Assembly (NCBI GenBank): GCA_005884925.1
Contig: VAYU01000032.1
Coordinates: 1-45,955 of the forward strand
DNA: 45,955 nt
Direction of reading: 5' to 3'
DNA from: Actinomycetota bacterium
GTDB taxonomy: Bacteria > Actinomycetota > UBA4738 > HRBIN12
Shown: positions 25,427-33,599 of the stretch, one piece after another
How the letters are laid out: the number at the start of each line of letters is the position of its first letter
How positions within the stretch are numbered: position 1 is the stretch's first letter
Notes under the pieces: generated by a model
Seen by the model: the letters and a program-made list of their open reading frames with translations, nothing else
What the model was told of the DNA's origin: nothing
Database searches by the model: none
Translations under genes and position numbers: made by a program

Positions 25427-26731
25427 TCAGACCGGCCTCGACGCCGCGGCGAGGGCCTCGGCTTCGATCGCGCGGATGAACCCGGTCTTCCCTTCCGTGT
25501 AGGTGTGGACGTCGTTCGGGTGCGTGGCCGCGAGCCGCCGTTTGAGGTCCGCGTAGTCGGCGGCGTCCCGGGGGTGGGTTCGGAGCCAATCCCGGAAGGC
25601 GACGTGCCTCCGTTCGAACGGGCTCCCCGCCAGGCAGAGATGGACGTTGAAGCGTCGCTCGCCGTCCAGGTCGCGACAGGCGAACTCGTGATCGGGATCG
25701 GAGGGATCTAGGACGGTTCGATACCCCAGATCGACCAACGCCGGGACGTATGCGCCTCTGGGTTCCATCGAGGCGAGCCCGACGGAGATGTCGATCACGG
25801 GCTTGGCCGCGAGCCCCGTGACCGAGGTCGAGCCGATGTGTTCGATCCGAACGGCCTGTGCTCCGAGTGCGACCCCGAGACGCGCGGCTTCCTCCTCGAA
25901 CCGCTCGGGCCAGGCCGGGTCCGGTTCCACGATCGCGTACGCGGGTGATCGGCCGACGCCTCCGTGGTGCTCGGCCTTCGAGCCTCGGACCCTCGCCAGG
26001 AGCGCGAGCCCGTCGAAGAGGGCTTGCTGGGCAGGGTGGTCGTTCGCAGTGTCCTCCGGGTGCCACTGCACGCCGACCATCCACCGATCCAGGTCGACAT
26101 CCAGGTCGTGGTCGCGTTCGATCGCTTCCACCAGTCCGTCGGAGGTCCGACCGGACACGAGCAGTCCATCTCCGACGCGGTCGACCCCTTGGTGGTGGTG
26201 CGAGGACGATGCGAGCGACGAGGACTTCGTCGTAGCGAACAGGCGGCTCTCGTGCAAGACGTCGACGTCGTGCCACGATCCCGTGTCCAGGAGCGGGACG
26301 CCGTGTTCGAGAAGGCCCGGGAGGTCGGGGAGGTGGGGATGGAGCGACCCGCCGAACGCGACGTTCATGACCTGCATCCCGCGGCAGATGCAGAGCGTCG
26401 GTACGCGCAACCGGTCCGCCGCCAGGAGCAGCCCGGTCTCCAGCTCGTCGCGATCGGGTTCGACCCCATAGAGGTTGGCGTCGTCGGCCCGACCGCCGTA
26501 TCGCGCCGGATCGATGTCGCCGCCTCCCACCAGGAGGAGGCCGTCGAACGGTTCGAGGAGCTCGTCGGGGGTGCCGTCCTCGCCGGGGGAGACGATCGCG
26601 GTCCTGGCTCCCGCTCGCCGCAGACACTGGATGTACGGACCGGGGACGCCGTACCCGCCGCGAGGCCACCGGGCGACCCGGTCGTCCCCCAGGTGATACG
26701 CCACGATCGCGACCAAGGGGCGGTAGCTCAT
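25427..26731 (-). CDS. Fusion of PuuD-like gamma-glutamyl hydrolase (peptidase C26) and GrpB/UPF0157 domain
   Basis: 434 residues. Residues 1-250 are a class-I amidotransferase fold of the peptidase C26 type: VGGGDIDPARYGG, nucleophile Cys116 in LCICRGMQVMNVAFGGSL, SHHHQGVDRVGDGL, and His224/Glu226 in GVQWHPEDT. That order is typical of PuuD, which hydrolyses gamma-glutamyl-GABA in putrescine degradation. Residues about 264-434 are a GrpB-family (UPF0157) nucleotidyltransferase-like domain: AYAIVEPDPAWPERF, RIEHIGSTSVTGLAAKPVID and FNVHLC. I know of no characterised protein with this pairing. No stop or frameshift separates the parts. The start ATG overlaps the preceding amidotransferase stop by four bases. 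Confidence 0.85.
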   Translation of the reverse strand: MSYRPLVAIVAYHLGDDRVARWPRGGYGVPGPYIQCLRRAGARTAIVSPGEDGTPDELLEPFDGLLLVGGGDIDPARYGGRADDANLYGVEPDRDELETGLLLAADRLRVPTLCICRGMQVMNVAFGGSLHPHLPDLPGLLEHGVPLLDTGSWHDVDVLHESRLFATTKSSSLASSSHHHQGVDRVGDGLLVSGRTSDGLVEAIERDHDLDVDLDRWMVGVQWHPEDTANDHPAQQALFDGLALLARVRGSKAEHHGGVGRSPAYAIVEPDPAWPERFEEEAARLGVALGAQAVRIEHIGSTSVTGLAAKPVIDISVGLASMEPRGAYVPALVDLGYRTVLDPSDPDHEFACRDLDGERRFNVHLCLAGSPFERRHVAFRDWLRTHPRDAADYADLKRRLAATHPNDVHTYTEGKTGFIRAIEAEALAAASRPV

Positions 26732-27447
26732 GACCGCTGCCGCGCGACCTCCACGAACCGGCGGAACGTCTCACGGCCGCGACGCTCGTGACCGGCCATG
26801 TGGAGCCCGATCTCCTCGCGCACCCGCGCGGGCGACTTGCCCCAGGTTTCCTCGAGATCCTGCTGGGCGCTCGCTTCGGTGATCCACATCTCGGCTTCGG
26901 CGGCGTCGACCTCCAGGTGGAACTGGGTCGCCCACGCCGACCCACCGACCCGGTAAGCCTGGTTCGGAACCATCTCGCTCGTGGCCAGGAGCGTCGCGCC
27001 CTCGGGGAGCTCGAACGTGTCTTCGTGCCAGTGGAACACGGGGTCGCCGTCTGCGTAGTGGCTGAGCACCGGGTCGTCGGCCGCCGCAGGGAGCGTGCGG
27101 ATCGGCTCGAAGCCGAGCTCGCGTAGCGGAGCCTTGACCACGTCCGCGCCGAGCGCCCAGGCGAGCACCTGTGCGCCGAAGCACAGCCCGAGGAACGGCA
27201 CGTCGCGTTCGACCGCCTCGCGCGTCAGGTCCGCCACCTCTTTGATGAACGGTCGGTCGTCGGCGTGCTCCACGTTGGAGGTGCTGCCGAACACGACGAC
27301 GCCCGACGCATCGCGGAGGTTCGGTCGTTCCGCATCGGGGTCCGTCGCCTCCCAGATCCGGGTGGTTGCGCCGGCCGCTCCGAGCGCGGGAAGGGCTACG
27401 CCGTAGGTCTCGAACGCGTCGCAACGGACGAGGAGGATCGGTTCCAT
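26728..27447 (-). CDS. Class-I glutamine-amidotransferase-like hydrolase (stand-alone)
   Basis: 239 residues. The nucleophile elbow is LGLCFGAQVLAWALG with Cys89, and the His-Glu pair lies in ATQFHLEVD. HYADGDPVFHWHEDTFELP is typical of stand-alone GATase1 proteins related to GMP-synthase-like amidotransferases. No synthetase domain is attached, so it probably hydrolyses a gamma-glutamyl or similar amide. The start is ATG at 27447 with TACACT seven bases upstream (leaderless type). It is co-directional with, and overlaps, the PuuD-GrpB fusion gene. A similar amidotransferase at 36275-37000 sits inside the aminotransferase operon. Confidence 0.85.
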   Translation of the reverse strand: MEPILLVRCDAFETYGVALPALGAAGATTRIWEATDPDAERPNLRDASGVVVFGSTSNVEHADDRPFIKEVADLTREAVERDVPFLGLCFGAQVLAWALGADVVKAPLRELGFEPIRTLPAAADDPVLSHYADGDPVFHWHEDTFELPEGATLLATSEMVPNQAYRVGGSAWATQFHLEVDAAEAEMWITEASAQQDLEETWGKSPARVREEIGLHMAGHERRGRETFRRFVEVARQRS

Positions 27448-27454
27448 CTCGGCG

Positions 27455-27460
27455 AGTGTA
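27455..27460 (-). promoter_or_regulatory. Probable -10 box of a leaderless promoter for the amidotransferase pair
   Basis: On the minus strand TACACT ends seven bases before the ATG at 27447. It lies just after the stop of the EMO-like gene (27468), so the amidotransferase pair can be transcribed separately from the etf operon. Confidence 0.5.
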
Positions 27461-27467
27461 ATGCGGG

Positions 27468-29453
27468 TCAGCCGCCCGGCTCGGCGAGCGTGGACTCGGC
27501 GAGCAGGGTCGCGACGTCGGCCACGCGGACCGTGGATCCCTTCGCCTTGGCGGCGTCGTCGAGCATCACGAAGCAGTACGGACACGCCGTCGCGACCGTG
27601 TCCGCGCCCGTCGCCTCGGCCTCGGCGAAGCGGGTGTCGTTGATGCGGGTTCCCTCCTTTTCCTCCATCCACATCCGGGCGCCGCCGGCGCCGCAGCAGA
27701 ACGCGCGCTCGCGGTTCCTGGGCATCTCGACCGCTGCGGCGCCGGCGGCGCGGAGCACGTCGCGCGGGGCATCGAAGCGCCCGTTGTGCCGCCCGAGGTA
27801 ACACGCGTCGTGATACGTGACCGATCCTCGCTCGCCGGCGGGGTTCGGGCCGAGCCGTCCCTCGGCGACGAGTGCCGACAACAGCTCGGTGTGATGGACG
27901 ACCTCGTACCTTCCGCCGTAGTCGGGGTATTCGTTCGCGAGCGTGTTGAAGCAATGGGCGCAGCTCGCGACGATCTTCGTGACCCCGGCGCCGTTCAGGG
28001 TCTCGACGTTGGCCTCCGCCAGCGTCTGGAAGAGGTACTCGTGGCCCATCCGGCGAGCGGGATCGCCCGTGCATCGCTCGCGGGGTCCGAGGATCGCGAA
28101 CTCGACACCGGCCGCGGTGAGCAGCCGCGCGATGCTCTTCGTCGTCTGCTGGGCCCGTTCGTCGAAGGCACCCGCGCATCCCACCCAGAACAGGACCTCG
28201 GGTGGCGGATCGCCCGGTTGCAGGACGCGGATGGCCTCGAGGGAGGCGGTCCAGTCCGTGCGAGCGCTCGCCGGCTGGCCCCATGGGTTCTCGTTCGTCT
28301 CCACCCCTCGGAGCATCGTCTCGGCCTCGCGCGGGAAGCGCGATTCCGCCATCACGAGGTTCCGACGGAGATCGATGATCGTGTCGACGTGCTCGATGTC
28401 GACCGGACATTCACGAACGCAGGCGCCGCAGGTCACGCAGTCCCAGACCACCTGATCGGCGACCGCGTTCGGCACGAGCGGTTGCAGCTCGACGATCCCC
28501 GCGCCCCCCGCGGTGATGAGGGGAGCCTCGTTCGCCACCTGATCGCGGAGATCCATGATCAGCAGCTTCGGCGACAGCGCCTTGCCCGTGTTCCACGCCG
28601 GGCAGACCTCCTGGCAACGGCCGCACTCCGTGCACGAGAAGAGATCAAGCACCTGCTTGCGCGAGAGGTCGGTCGCGACCGATACGCCGAGCTGCACGTC
28701 CGCGTCGGCGGACTCGAGATCGATCCGGAGCGGCTCGAGGTAGCCCCGTGGACCGTTCTTCGCGAGATACACGTTGGGGGCCGCCGTGATGATGTGCAGA
28801 TGCTTCGACCGCGGCAGGTAGGTGAGGAACCCCAGGACGAGCAACAGGTGCGACCAGACGAAGACGCGCTCGGCCACATCCGTTCCACGGCCGCTCCCGA
28901 ACAGCACGGAGAGCGCATGCGCGACCGCTGCGGCATCCGGATGGACCGGTATCCCGAGCGCGATCCGGCTCGCGTTCCACAGCAACAACGTGGTGACGAT
29001 GCCGAGGATCGTGAGCAGGATCCGGTCCGCCTCCTCCATGTGCGAGCCGCGGAACCGGTCCGGCCGTTGGATCTTCCGGATCGCGAACGCGATCGCGACC
29101 CCGACGACCACGAGCGTCGCGAACAGGTCCTGGAGGAAGGCGAACCAGGCCACGTGCCCGAGGTAGGGGAGCGTCCAGTCGCGGTCGATCGCCGCGAGCA
29201 TCGCCTCGACGATCGTGGGCAACAGGACGAGGAACCCCCAGAAGATGGACGCGTGCATCACGCCCGGAGCAGCCTTCTGGAAGAGCTTCCGCTGGCCGAG
29301 CACGTGGGAGAGCTCGCGGCGTGCCCGCGCGCCGGGATGGTCCGTGCGCGCGGCGGGTCTCGCCGCGCGCAGGACCTCCAGCCGCGCGCGGGCGCGCCGC
29401 CAGAACAGCGTGACCGCCACGGTCAGGACGACCGCGAGGGCGAGGGCGTTCAG
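27468..29453 (-). CDS. Membrane iron-sulfur oxidoreductase, ETF:menaquinone oxidoreductase (EMO)-like
   Basis: About 661 residues. The N-terminal part has about five membrane segments with spaced His (GVMHASIFWGF, FVWSHLLLVLGF), like a NarI-type haem b domain. Two 4Fe-4S motifs follow at about 273-285 (CTECGRCQEVCP) and 339-350 (CVTCGACVRECP). Two CCG-type domains follow, the first with SCAHCFNT and the second ending in CCGAGGARMWME. This order matches EMO, shown in other bacteria to pass electrons from ETF to menaquinone. Its place after etfB-etfA supports that. The start is uncertain: no ATG or GTG precedes the first membrane helix, so a CTG overlapping the etfA stop (CTGA) is taken; GTG at 29420 would remove part of the helix. 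Confidence 0.85.
   Translation of the reverse strand: MNALALAVVLTVAVTLFWRRARARLEVLRAARPAARTDHPGARARRELSHVLGQRKLFQKAAPGVMHASIFWGFLVLLPTIVEAMLAAIDRDWTLPYLGHVAWFAFLQDLFATLVVVGVAIAFAIRKIQRPDRFRGSHMEEADRILLTILGIVTTLLLWNASRIALGIPVHPDAAAVAHALSVLFGSGRGTDVAERVFVWSHLLLVLGFLTYLPRSKHLHIITAAPNVYLAKNGPRGYLEPLRIDLESADADVQLGVSVATDLSRKQVLDLFSCTECGRCQEVCPAWNTGKALSPKLLIMDLRDQVANEAPLITAGGAGIVELQPLVPNAVADQVVWDCVTCGACVRECPVDIEHVDTIIDLRRNLVMAESRFPREAETMLRGVETNENPWGQPASARTDWTASLEAIRVLQPGDPPPEVLFWVGCAGAFDERAQQTTKSIARLLTAAGVEFAILGPRERCTGDPARRMGHEYLFQTLAEANVETLNGAGVTKIVASCAHCFNTLANEYPDYGGRYEVVHHTELLSALVAEGRLGPNPAGERGSVTYHDACYLGRHNGRFDAPRDVLRAAGAAAVEMPRNRERAFCCGAGGARMWMEEKEGTRINDTRFAEAEATGADTVATACPYCFVMLDDAAKAKGSTVRVADVATLLAESTLAEPGG
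29345..29371. repeat. Perfect GC-rich inverted repeat inside the EMO-like gene
   Basis: Arms 29345-29355 and 29361-29371 are 11 bases each with no mismatch around a five-base loop. It encodes an Ala/Arg-rich linker just after the first membrane helix and resembles, in position and composition, the repeat at 17629-17669. Confidence 0.6.
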
Positions 29454-30412
29454 GAGCCTTTGCGTCGGCGGATCTCCTCCGTGAGGGCGGGCAGCACTTG
29501 GAACAGATCGCCGACAACGCCCAGGTCGGCCATCGCGAGGAGCGGAGCGTCCGCATCCTTGTTGATCGCGACGATCCGTTTCGCTCCCTTCATCCCGACG
29601 ATGTGCTGGAGCGCGCCGCTGATCCCGGCGGCGAGGTAGACCTCGGGCTTGACGGTCTTGCCCGTCTGGCCGATCTGGTAGCTGTACGGGACCCATCCGG
29701 CATCGACGGCCGCGCGGGAGGCACCGACGGCGGCGCCGCCGATCTCGTTCGCCAACTCATCGAGCATCGCGAACGCGTCCGGTCCACCCAGTCCCCGGCC
29801 CCCGGCGAGCACCACTTTCGCGTCCTCCAGCCGGGGGCCGCTCGCGGCCTCTTCGTGCCGCTCGACGATCCGCGCGCCCCGTTCGTCTTCGGGCACCTCG
29901 GCTTCCAGCGGCACGATCCGTGCCGTTCCCCCGGTCGGTTCGGCCGCGATGCTCTTCGGACGCAGGAGGATCAGCGTCGGGGCCGGTCCCGCGAGCTCGA
30001 CGTCGACGATCTTCGTGCCGCCGAAGATCTCCGCGCGAGCGTGTCGAGGATCCGCGATGCTCGTGGCGTTGCCCATCAGGGCCGAGCCGATGCACCCCTG
30101 GAGCCGGCCGGCCACGTCACGCGAATCGTAGGTCTGCGCGAACAGGACGACGTCGGGAGCCTCTGCCTCGATCAGGCCCGCCAGCACGTGGGCGGCGGGT
30201 CGCCCGGGATGTTCCGCGAAGACGGGATCGTCGGAGGCGTACACGGTGGCGGCGCCGTTCGCTCCGAGGTCCGCCGCCGCCGCGGTTGCGCCCGGACCGA
30301 GCGCGATGGCCGTCGGATCGTCGTCGAACGAACGGGCGTGGGTCAGCAGCTCGAACGCAGCCGGGTGCGGACCGTCCGGCGTGACCTCGGCGAACACCCA
30401 GGCCCCGGCCAC
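29450..30412 (-). CDS. etfA: Electron transfer flavoprotein alpha subunit
   Basis: 320 residues, the usual length. The N-terminal domain begins MAGAWVFAEVTPDG. The C-terminal FAD domain has VVLAGGRGLGG, AAVDAGWVPYSYQIGQTGKT, VYLAAGISGALQHIVGMKG and AINKDADAPLLAMADLGVVGD, the classic EtfA signature. It forms the heterodimer with EtfB that accepts electrons from acyl-CoA dehydrogenases, here probably the glutaryl-CoA dehydrogenase encoded 2 kb away. The start is GTG at 30412, three bases after the etfB stop. Confidence 0.96.
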   Translation of the reverse strand: MAGAWVFAEVTPDGPHPAAFELLTHARSFDDDPTAIALGPGATAAAADLGANGAATVYASDDPVFAEHPGRPAAHVLAGLIEAEAPDVVLFAQTYDSRDVAGRLQGCIGSALMGNATSIADPRHARAEIFGGTKIVDVELAGPAPTLILLRPKSIAAEPTGGTARIVPLEAEVPEDERGARIVERHEEAASGPRLEDAKVVLAGGRGLGGPDAFAMLDELANEIGGAAVGASRAAVDAGWVPYSYQIGQTGKTVKPEVYLAAGISGALQHIVGMKGAKRIVAINKDADAPLLAMADLGVVGDLFQVLPALTEEIRRRKGS

Positions 30413-30415
30413 GGT

Positions 30416-31168
30416 TCAGATCACCTTCGCCTCGGCGAGGAGGTCGGCGATACGAACCACGGCCTCGTCGCCTTGGACGATCTCGCCGCCGGCCTTGGTC
30501 GGCGCATCTTTCACCGCCGTGACGGTCTGGGTCGCTTTCGTGTCCGACAGCCCGAGGTCCTGCAGGCTGGGCCGGTCGATCGGCTTCTGCTTCGCCTGCA
30601 TGATGCCCTTGAGGCTGGGGTACCGCGGCTCGACGGCGCCGGCGGTCACGGTCACGACCGCCGGCAGCGGACACTCGTAGACATCGTAGCCCCGCTCGGT
30701 CATCCGCTCGATGCGGGCGCCCGCGTCCGACGGCTCCAGCCGGCGGACCGCGGTCACGCTCGCGACCCCGAGGATCTCCGCGACGGTCACCGGCACCGTC
30801 CCGGTGTATCCGTCGGTCGACTCGACGCCGGCCACGACGAGGTCGAACGGGTACCGCTTGATCGCGGCGGCCAGGACGCGGGCCGTCACCAGCGCGTCGG
30901 CCCCCCGGAGCGATGGATCGCTCACGAGCGCCCCGCGGCTCGCGCCCATCGCCAGCGCCCGCTGGAGGGCCTGGCCGGCTTCGTCCGGTCCCATCGACAC
31001 GACGGTCACGTCGCCTCCGTGCTGTTCCGTCAGCTGCAACGCGAGCTCCAGGCCGTACTCATCTCCCGGGTCGAGCGCGCCGTCGACGCCGCTCCGGACC
31101 ACGAGGTGGTCCGGACCGAGGGTCGGCGTGCCGGTGGGCACGAGCTTCGCGCACGCGATGACGTTCAT
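30416..31168 (-). CDS. etfB: Electron transfer flavoprotein beta subunit
   Basis: 250 residues. The opening is MNVIACAKLVPTGTP. The region LVVAGVESTDGYTGTVPVTV and VECPLPAVVTVTAG-like text (DVYECPLPAVVTVTAGAVEP) are EtfB features, and SLKGIMQAKQKPI is the signature loop that contacts partner dehydrogenases. First gene of the etfB-etfA-EMO operon. The start is ATG at 31168 with TAGGCT seven bases upstream, a leaderless-type promoter. It is divergent from the CoA-transferase/glutaryl-CoA dehydrogenase pair. Confidence 0.95.
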   Translation of the reverse strand: MNVIACAKLVPTGTPTLGPDHLVVRSGVDGALDPGDEYGLELALQLTEQHGGDVTVVSMGPDEAGQALQRALAMGASRGALVSDPSLRGADALVTARVLAAAIKRYPFDLVVAGVESTDGYTGTVPVTVAEILGVASVTAVRRLEPSDAGARIERMTERGYDVYECPLPAVVTVTAGAVEPRYPSLKGIMQAKQKPIDRPSLQDLGLSDTKATQTVTAVKDAPTKAGGEIVQGDEAVVRIADLLAEAKVI

Positions 31169-31175
31169 CGTGGGC

Positions 31176-31217
31176 AGCCTACCGGGCAGGCCCCGTGAGC
31201 GAGCGCGCGGATACAGT
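31176..31217. promoter_or_regulatory. Divergent leaderless promoter pair between etfB and the CoA-transferase
   Basis: On the minus strand TAGGCT (31176-31181) ends seven bases before the etfB ATG. On the plus strand TACAGT (31212-31217) ends seven bases before the GTG at 31225. Both promoters fit in 56 bases, so they share upstream DNA and may be co-regulated. Confidence 0.5.
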
Positions 31218-31224
31218 CTTGATC

Positions 31225-32436
31225 GTGCCTGACGACGTTCGGCCAGCGAGCTCGCTCGACGGCGTCCTCGTCGCCGACTTCTCCCGCGTCCTGGCCGGAC
31301 CGCTCGCCACGATGATCCTCGGCGACCTCGGCGCCGAGGTCATCAAGGTGGAGCATCCCGACGGCGGCGACGACACGCGCGCGTGGGGCCCGCCCTGGTC
31401 CCCGAACGGCGAGTCCAGCTACTACCTGGGGCTGAACCGGAACAAGCGGAGCGTGACCCTCGACCTCAAGGATCAGGCGGACCTGGACACCGCCCGGGAT
31501 CTCGCCGGGCGCTCCGACGTCGTGATCGAGAACTTCCGGCCGGGCGTGATGCGCCGCTACGGGCTGGACGAGCCGGCGGTCCGAGCATCGAATCCCGCCG
31601 TCGTGTACTGCAGCATCCTGGGGATCGGTCGCGGGGACGTGGCCGGCTACGACTTCCTGGCGCAGGCGGTCGGAGGCCTGATGAGCGTCACGGGCGATCC
31701 CGAGGGCGAGCCTCGGAAGGTCGGCGTGGCGCTCGTGGACGTGATGGCCGGACTGCACGCGGCGATCGGGATCGTGGCAGCGCTCCGCCACCGTGAGCGG
31801 ACCGGCGAAGGCCAGCTCGTCGAGGTCGATCTGCTGTCGACCACGTTGTTCTCGCTCGTCAACCAGGCGAGCGGATACCTGACGGCGGGCGTCGTTCCCC
31901 GTCGGATGGGCAACCGGCACCCGAGCATCGCCCCCTACGAGACGTTCGCGACGTCCGACGGCCCCATCGTGATCGCCGTGGGCAACGACGGGCAGTTCCG
32001 AACGCTCAGCCGGTCGCTCGGGGTCGAGGCGCTCGCCGACGACGCGAGGTTCGCGACCAACGGCGACCGCGTGACCAACCGCGAGGCGCTCGTCGGCGCG
32101 TTGGAGGCACGGCTGCGATCCGCATCCGCGGCCTCCTGGGTCGACGTCCTCCGGCGCGACGGCATCCCGTGCGGCGTGGTGCACGACGTGGCCGAGGCGT
32201 TCGCCTACGCCCGGACCGTCGACCTCGATCCCGTCGCGACGCTGAAGCGTCGCGACGGGATCGAGGTCGACACCGTGGCCAACCCGCTCCGGATGTCGCT
32301 GACGCCCATCCGTTACGACCTGGCGCCGCCGTCCCTCGGCGAGCACACCGGCGAGATCCTCGGCCGCACGGGCACGAAGGAGGCACCTCGTGGGACCATC
32401 AGGGGGGAGCACGGGAACACCGAGGAGAAGCCATGA
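31225..32436 (+). CDS. Class III CoA-transferase, probably acting on glutarate (SUGCT-like)
   Basis: 403 residues of the CaiB/BaiF family: LVADFSRVLAGPLATMILGD, GAEVIKVEHPDGGDDTR, NKRSVTLDLK and the catalytic Asp172 in VDVMAGLHAA. The C-terminal HTGEILGRTG is also typical. It overlaps the glutaryl-CoA dehydrogenase gene by four bases (ATGA). In mitochondria and many bacteria a CoA-transferase of this family (succinyl-CoA:glutarate CoA-transferase) feeds that dehydrogenase, so glutarate is the likely acceptor (inference from context). The start is GTG at 31225, set by the TACAGT box; an in-frame GTG at 31195 lies upstream of the box. Confidence 0.85.
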   Translation: MPDDVRPASSLDGVLVADFSRVLAGPLATMILGDLGAEVIKVEHPDGGDDTRAWGPPWSPNGESSYYLGLNRNKRSVTLDLKDQADLDTARDLAGRSDVVIENFRPGVMRRYGLDEPAVRASNPAVVYCSILGIGRGDVAGYDFLAQAVGGLMSVTGDPEGEPRKVGVALVDVMAGLHAAIGIVAALRHRERTGEGQLVEVDLLSTTLFSLVNQASGYLTAGVVPRRMGNRHPSIAPYETFATSDGPIVIAVGNDGQFRTLSRSLGVEALADDARFATNGDRVTNREALVGALEARLRSASAASWVDVLRRDGIPCGVVHDVAEAFAYARTVDLDPVATLKRRDGIEVDTVANPLRMSLTPIRYDLAPPSLGEHTGEILGRTGTKEAPRGTIRGEHGNTEEKP

Positions 32437-33596
32437 GCGACCTCAAGCCGTCGGACCTGTTGGACCTGGATGCGCTGCTCTCCGACGAGGAGCGGCAGAT
32501 CCGGGACCTCGCCCGCGAGTGGGTGCACGACCGGATCCTGCCGGAGGTGGAGGACTGGTACGAGCGGGGCGAGTTCCCCGCGCGCGAGCTTGCCAAGGAG
32601 CTCGGCGAACTCGGGTTCTTCGGGATGCAGCTCGAGGGGATCGGAGACCTCGGGGCGGTGGCCTACGGGTTGGTCGAGCTGGAGCTCGAGGCCGGCGACT
32701 CGGGACTCCGTTCGTTCGTCTCCGTCCAGAGCGCGCTCGCGATGTACGCGATCCATGCGTTCGGCTCCGATGAGCAGAAGGCTCACTGGTTGCCGCGGAT
32801 GGCGAGCGGTGACGCGATCGGCTGCTTCGGTCTTTCGGAGCCCGACAGCGGGAGCGATCCGAGCTCGATGCGGACCACCGCCCGGCGCGACCGCGCCGAT
32901 TGGATCGTGAACGGCACGAAGATGTGGATCACGAACGGCGGGGTGTCCGATGTTGCCGTGGTGTGGGCGAACACCGACGACGGGATCCGAGGCTTCCTGG
33001 TGCCGTGCGATCTGCCCGGGTTCAGCGCGCCCGACATCCACAAGAAGATGTCGCTGCGGGCGTCGGTGACCTCGGAGCTGGTGATGGATGACGTGCGGCT
33101 GCCCGCCGACGCGGTCCTCCCCGGCGTCGAGGGGTTGCGGGGCCCGCTGAGCTGCCTCAACGAGGCGCGGTACGGGATCGTGTGGGGGGTGATGGGCGCG
33201 GCGCGCACGTGCTTCGAGACCGCGCTCACCTACTCCAAGGAGCGCATGCAGTTCGACAAGCCGATCGCGTCGTTCCAGCTGACCCAGAAGAAGCTGGCGG
33301 ACATGGCGATCGAGCTGACGAAGGGCACGCTCCTCGCCTACCACCTCGGCAGGATGAAGGAAGACGGCCGCCTCCAGGCCGAACAGGTATCGATCGGGAA
33401 GCTCAACAACACCCGGGAGGCCATCGCGATCGCGCGGACGTCTCGCGGGATCTTGGGTGCGAACGGGATCACGCTCGAATATCCGATCATGCGCCACATG
33501 ACCAACCTCGAGTCGGTCCTCACCTACGAGGGGACCGAGGAGGTCCACACCCTCGTGATCGGGCAGGTCCTGACGGGGATCCGCGCGTTCACCTGA
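32433..33596 (+). CDS. gcdH: Glutaryl-CoA dehydrogenase
   Basis: 387 residues of the acyl-CoA dehydrogenase family. GCFGLSEPDSGSDPSSM and NGTKMWITNG bind FAD. The catalytic base is Glu366 in TYEGTEEVH. Arg93 in DSGLRSFVSVQS corresponds to the Arg that binds the glutaryl carboxylate in human GCDH, and MSLRASVTSELVMDDV and NEARYGIVWGVMGAA also match that enzyme closely. It oxidises and decarboxylates glutaryl-CoA to crotonyl-CoA, handing electrons to ETF. The start is ATG at 32433 with AGGAGAAG upstream, overlapping the CoA-transferase stop. The stop lies three bases from the convergent glutamine-synthetase-like gene. Confidence 0.93.
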   Translation: MSDLKPSDLLDLDALLSDEERQIRDLAREWVHDRILPEVEDWYERGEFPARELAKELGELGFFGMQLEGIGDLGAVAYGLVELELEAGDSGLRSFVSVQSALAMYAIHAFGSDEQKAHWLPRMASGDAIGCFGLSEPDSGSDPSSMRTTARRDRADWIVNGTKMWITNGGVSDVAVVWANTDDGIRGFLVPCDLPGFSAPDIHKKMSLRASVTSELVMDDVRLPADAVLPGVEGLRGPLSCLNEARYGIVWGVMGAARTCFETALTYSKERMQFDKPIASFQLTQKKLADMAIELTKGTLLAYHLGRMKEDGRLQAEQVSIGKLNNTREAIAIARTSRGILGANGITLEYPIMRHMTNLESVLTYEGTEEVHTLVIGQVLTGIRAFT

Positions 33597-33599
33597 TCG

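Noticed and set aside
26728-28410. 560-codon frame extending the amidotransferase upstream
   Set aside because: The extra N-terminal part lies over the EMO-like gene and is Arg-rich with no domain. ATG 27447 has the family start and a leaderless promoter box.
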